64,000 bases of DNA from Paenibacillus sp. 481 (GTDB lineage: Bacteria > Bacillota > Bacilli > Paenibacillales > Paenibacillaceae), in NCBI RefSeq assembly GCF_021223605.1, contig NZ_CP075175.1:62001-126000 (forward strand), read 5' to 3'. This document shows, piece by piece, positions 62,133 to 64,000 of this stretch (its first letter is position 1; each line of letters begins with the position of its first letter). The position numbers were made by a program, and so were the translations under genes. The notes under the pieces were generated by a model. That model saw nothing but the letters and a program-made list of their open reading frames with translations. It ran no database searches and was not told the DNA's origin.

Positions 62133-63365
62133 TCAACTCTTCGCTAGATAAAGGCCGATCATGTTCACCAAATGCATAAATGAAAACTCGGCATCCATGT
62201 ATAGTTGTTCGGCTTGCTCGAATGTGATTTCAGCGAATCGTACGCTTTCCCCCGGCTTCACTTGAGCCAGCACAGGTAAATCGGCACTTACGATTTGCGC
62301 CATTTTAGGATAGCCGCCTACCGTTTGTCGGTCGGCCATCAAAATAATCGGATTGCCTTCTGGGGGAACTTGAACCGTACCGAACGATACCGCTTCCGAT
62401 ATAAGTTCAACAGGCTCAATCAAGTGGAGGGCCTCCCCTTGGAGGCGATAGCCCATTCGATCCGAATGAGGGCTAATACGAAACGGCTGACTTGTCAGGT
62501 ATGTTTTACTATCCTCTGTAAAACAGTTATACTCGCGGCCTTTGACGAAGCGGACGATAGGCTCTTTGGCCTCATATGCGACTGGACGTGATGTGTAACC
62601 GACAAACCAAGAAGGTGCCACAAAGGGGGTGTTCCCTTTGCTTTGTCCACTAAGCATGGTAGGTCTATTAAACTCGTTAGGATGATCAAGACCAATACGC
62701 TTATCAAGCTTGCTATGATCATCAAGACCAATCTGCCCGTCAAGCTCGCTATGATCATCAAGACCAATCTGCCCATCAAGCTTGCTAAGATCATCAAGAT
62801 CAATATGACCATCAAGCTCGCGCTGGTCATTAATCCCGCCAAGCTCATCTAGCAGCCTTACCCGACTACGACGCATATAAGCTGCTGCGACATCAGAAAT
62901 TGCGCCAAAGCGCAGTACATCACCCGCCTTCAGCGCCCTTCCTTCATGCCCCCCTACCCCAGCCCGCAAATATGTGCTCCGGCTCTGCATGACTAGCGGC
63001 ACGTCGATTCCTCCCGCAACCGCTAAATAAGCTCGTGCTCCCCACACACAAGGCCCAAATTCGAGCACCTCTTGCGCGCGAATAAGGACGGGCCTCCACA
63101 TCGGCACCCGCTGCCCCCTAATGCTCGGTGAAAAATCACCGCCACATATCGCAATCAGCGTGTCGATCTCAAAGCGAATTGCGGGCCCCCGCATCGTCAT
63201 TTCCAATGCGGCCGCCCCCTGATCATTGCCTGTCAGCACATTCGCTGTCCGAAGTGCAAATGAGTCCATTGCTCCGCTTACGATGACTCCTTGCAACTGG
63301 TAGCCGAATCGCCCTCGGTCTTGAATCGTAGTAAGCAGCCCTGGCTTTATTATTTCCAGACTCAT
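62133..63365 (-). CDS. pxpC: 5-oxoprolinase subunit C with repeat insertion
   Basis: A 410-residue biotin-dependent-carboxylase-like protein (KipA/PxpC), partner of PxpB in 5-oxoproline cleavage. Typical parts are [20 protein letters not shown] at the start, [14 protein letters not shown], and [17 protein letters not shown] near the end. Between about residues 180 and 230 an insertion of four 12-residue repeats (type [12 protein letters not shown]) interrupts the domain. I chose ATG 63365, with AAGAGG upstream; it overlaps the pxpB stop. The insertion is likely on the surface, since flanking conserved parts are intact. Confidence 0.9.
   Translation of the reverse strand: MSLEIIKPGLLTTIQDRGRFGYQLQGVIVSGAMDSFALRTANVLTGNDQGAAALEMTMRGPAIRFEIDTLIAICGGDFSPSIRGQRVPMWRPVLIRAQEVLEFGPCVWGARAYLAVAGGIDVPLVMQSRSTYLRAGVGGHEGRALKAGDVLRFGAISDVAAAYMRRSRVRLLDELGGINDQRELDGHIDLDDLSKLDGQIGLDDHSELDGQIGLDDHSKLDKRIGLDHPNEFNRPTMLSGQSKGNTPFVAPSWFVGYTSRPVAYEAKEPIVRFVKGREYNCFTEDSKTYLTSQPFRISPHSDRMGYRLQGEALHLIEPVELISEAVSFGTVQVPPEGNPIILMADRQTVGGYPKMAQIVSADLPVLAQVKPGESVRFAEITFEQAEQLYMDAEFSFMHLVNMIGLYLAKS
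62681..62824. repeat. Four 36-bp tandem units inside pxpC
   Basis: Units start at 62681, 62717, 62753 and 62789, each beginning GATGATCAAGA or GATCATCAAGA. The period of 36 bp keeps the pxpC frame open and adds 48 residues in all. Confidence 0.95.
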
Positions 63366-64000
63366 ATGGCATCCTCTTTCCACATCGCAAATTGTTCAGG
63401 CGTAATGGGACGGAATCGCACAGTGTCTCCCATTTTCAACAAACTAGGTGATGGATGATGCGGTCGAAACAGCTGTACTGGCGTTTGTCCAATTAGGTGC
63501 CATCCACCTGGAGAGGCAATGGGATAAACTCCCGTCTGCTTGCCTCCTATGCCAACCGAACCTGGCTTAATACTCGTTCTAGGCGAGCTGCGTCTCGGAA
63601 CAGCAATTCGTTCGGGCAAACCGCCGAGATAAGGAAAACCGGGAGCGAAGCCAACCATATGCACCAAGTAATCATGACCGGAATGAAGCTCGATCACTTC
63701 TTCGATACTAAGCCCCGCGTAAGCGGCAACATCTTGTAAATCAGGCCCAAATTGCTCCCCATAGCACACCGGTATTTCCACAATTGTGGAACTGCCTATA
63801 TGTATTTCTTCCAACTGATTAACCATTTCGCGAATAATCTCTTCCATTATAGCAAAAGGAGATTGGAACTCGGTGTCACGATTATAGCTCGACTGCCATG
63901 TCTCACTCGTCGCCCGCTTCCACAGCTTTATCGGATCATAAAATACAGTGACCGTCGTATACGCGGGAACGACTTCAACAATCCCATGTACAGGATTTCG
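63362..64000 (-). CDS. pxpB: 5-oxoprolinase subunit B, cut by the window edge
   Basis: The KipI/PxpB partner of PxpC. The conserved part VGFAPGFPYLGGLPERIAVP and GSVGIGGKQTGVYPIASPGG are clear. A methionine at 63847 is not the true start: the same frame runs open to the last base of the window and reads VHGIVEVVPAYTTVTVFYDP, which is the usual middle part of the family. The N-terminus therefore lies beyond 64000, and about 213 residues are visible here. It overlaps pxpC, and pxpB-pxpC-pxpA form one operon. Confidence 0.92.
   Translation of the reverse strand, partial: RNPVHGIVEVVPAYTTVTVFYDPIKLWKRATSETWQSSYNRDTEFQSPFAIMEEIIREMVNQLEEIHIGSSTIVEIPVCYGEQFGPDLQDVAAYAGLSIEEVIELHSGHDYLVHMVGFAPGFPYLGGLPERIAVPRRSSPRTSIKPGSVGIGGKQTGVYPIASPGGWHLIGQTPVQLFRPHHPSPSLLKMGDTVRFRPITPEQFAMWKEDAI

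Overview
The window looks like chromosomal DNA of a Gram-positive, spore-former-type Bacillota, most likely Paenibacillus or a close relative. Reasons: strong AGGAGG ribosome sites with frequent TTG/GTG starts, a tRNA-sensing T-box, a DesKR/Des cold-sensing unit, Bacillus-type kamA/yod genes, and a class I lanthipeptide whose precursors resemble the paenicidin/elgicin group known from Paenibacillus. The genus is inference from gene content only; no rRNA or tRNA gene is present.

Layout. 0-5 kb: a cupin, an AraC regulator, an AT-rich stretch with a lone KAP-type P-loop NTPase, a decayed XRE regulator that keeps its operator-like palindrome, and unassigned remnants. 5-10.3 kb: a protein-kinase-like protein paired with a DnaQ-type exonuclease, a broken tubby-like gene, an epoxide hydrolase, and an operon of a putative lipoprotein with two GNAT acetyltransferases. 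10.5-15.5 kb: a sigma-54 activator (PAS-AAA-Fis), a TetR plus paired SMR efflux operon, and lysine 2,3-aminomutase. 15.6-25.1 kb: a lantibiotic cluster with gene order A-A-F-E-G-B-T-C. 25.9-28.8 kb: T-box, proS and glutamate racemase. 29-37.9 kb: a lysine catabolism block (yodT-S-R-Q, gabT, gabD-like, and divergent ablB). 38-44.4 kb: hutHUIG for histidine use. 44.5-46.3 kb: an acetyltransferase and a MurG. 46.5-54.7 kb: a five-gene cluster (SWIM, helical-repeat protein, MoxR-type AAA, DUF5682-like, VWA) that matches the uncharacterised yehL-M-P-Q type of operon. 54.8-64 kb: a membrane protein, a lipoprotein, YpsA, des-desK-desR, a methyltransferase, and pxpB-C-A (5-oxoprolinase), with pxpB running off the end.

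Two systems stand out. First, kamA, ablB and the yodT operon each have a correctly spaced -24/-12 sigma-54 promoter, and the two upstream regions share a palindrome of the form GCCAAA-TT-TTTGGC. This ties genes 22 kb apart into one regulon under the activator at 10.6 kb, and the added gabT/gabD genes would carry lysine through N-acetyl-beta-lysine and GABA to succinate. Second, the MoxR/VWA/SWIM/DUF5682 cluster is a complete, tightly coupled operon of unknown function; the N-terminus of its DUF5682-like protein carries motifs resembling the TraB/EreA/ChaN hydrolase group.

Short tandem repeats recur through the window, inside genes (yodR, pxpC, the DUF5682 gene) and between them (after yodT, inside the MoxR cluster, between hutU and hutI). 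Nearly all coding repeats have units divisible by three. No CRISPR array, insertion sequence, rRNA or tRNA gene was seen.
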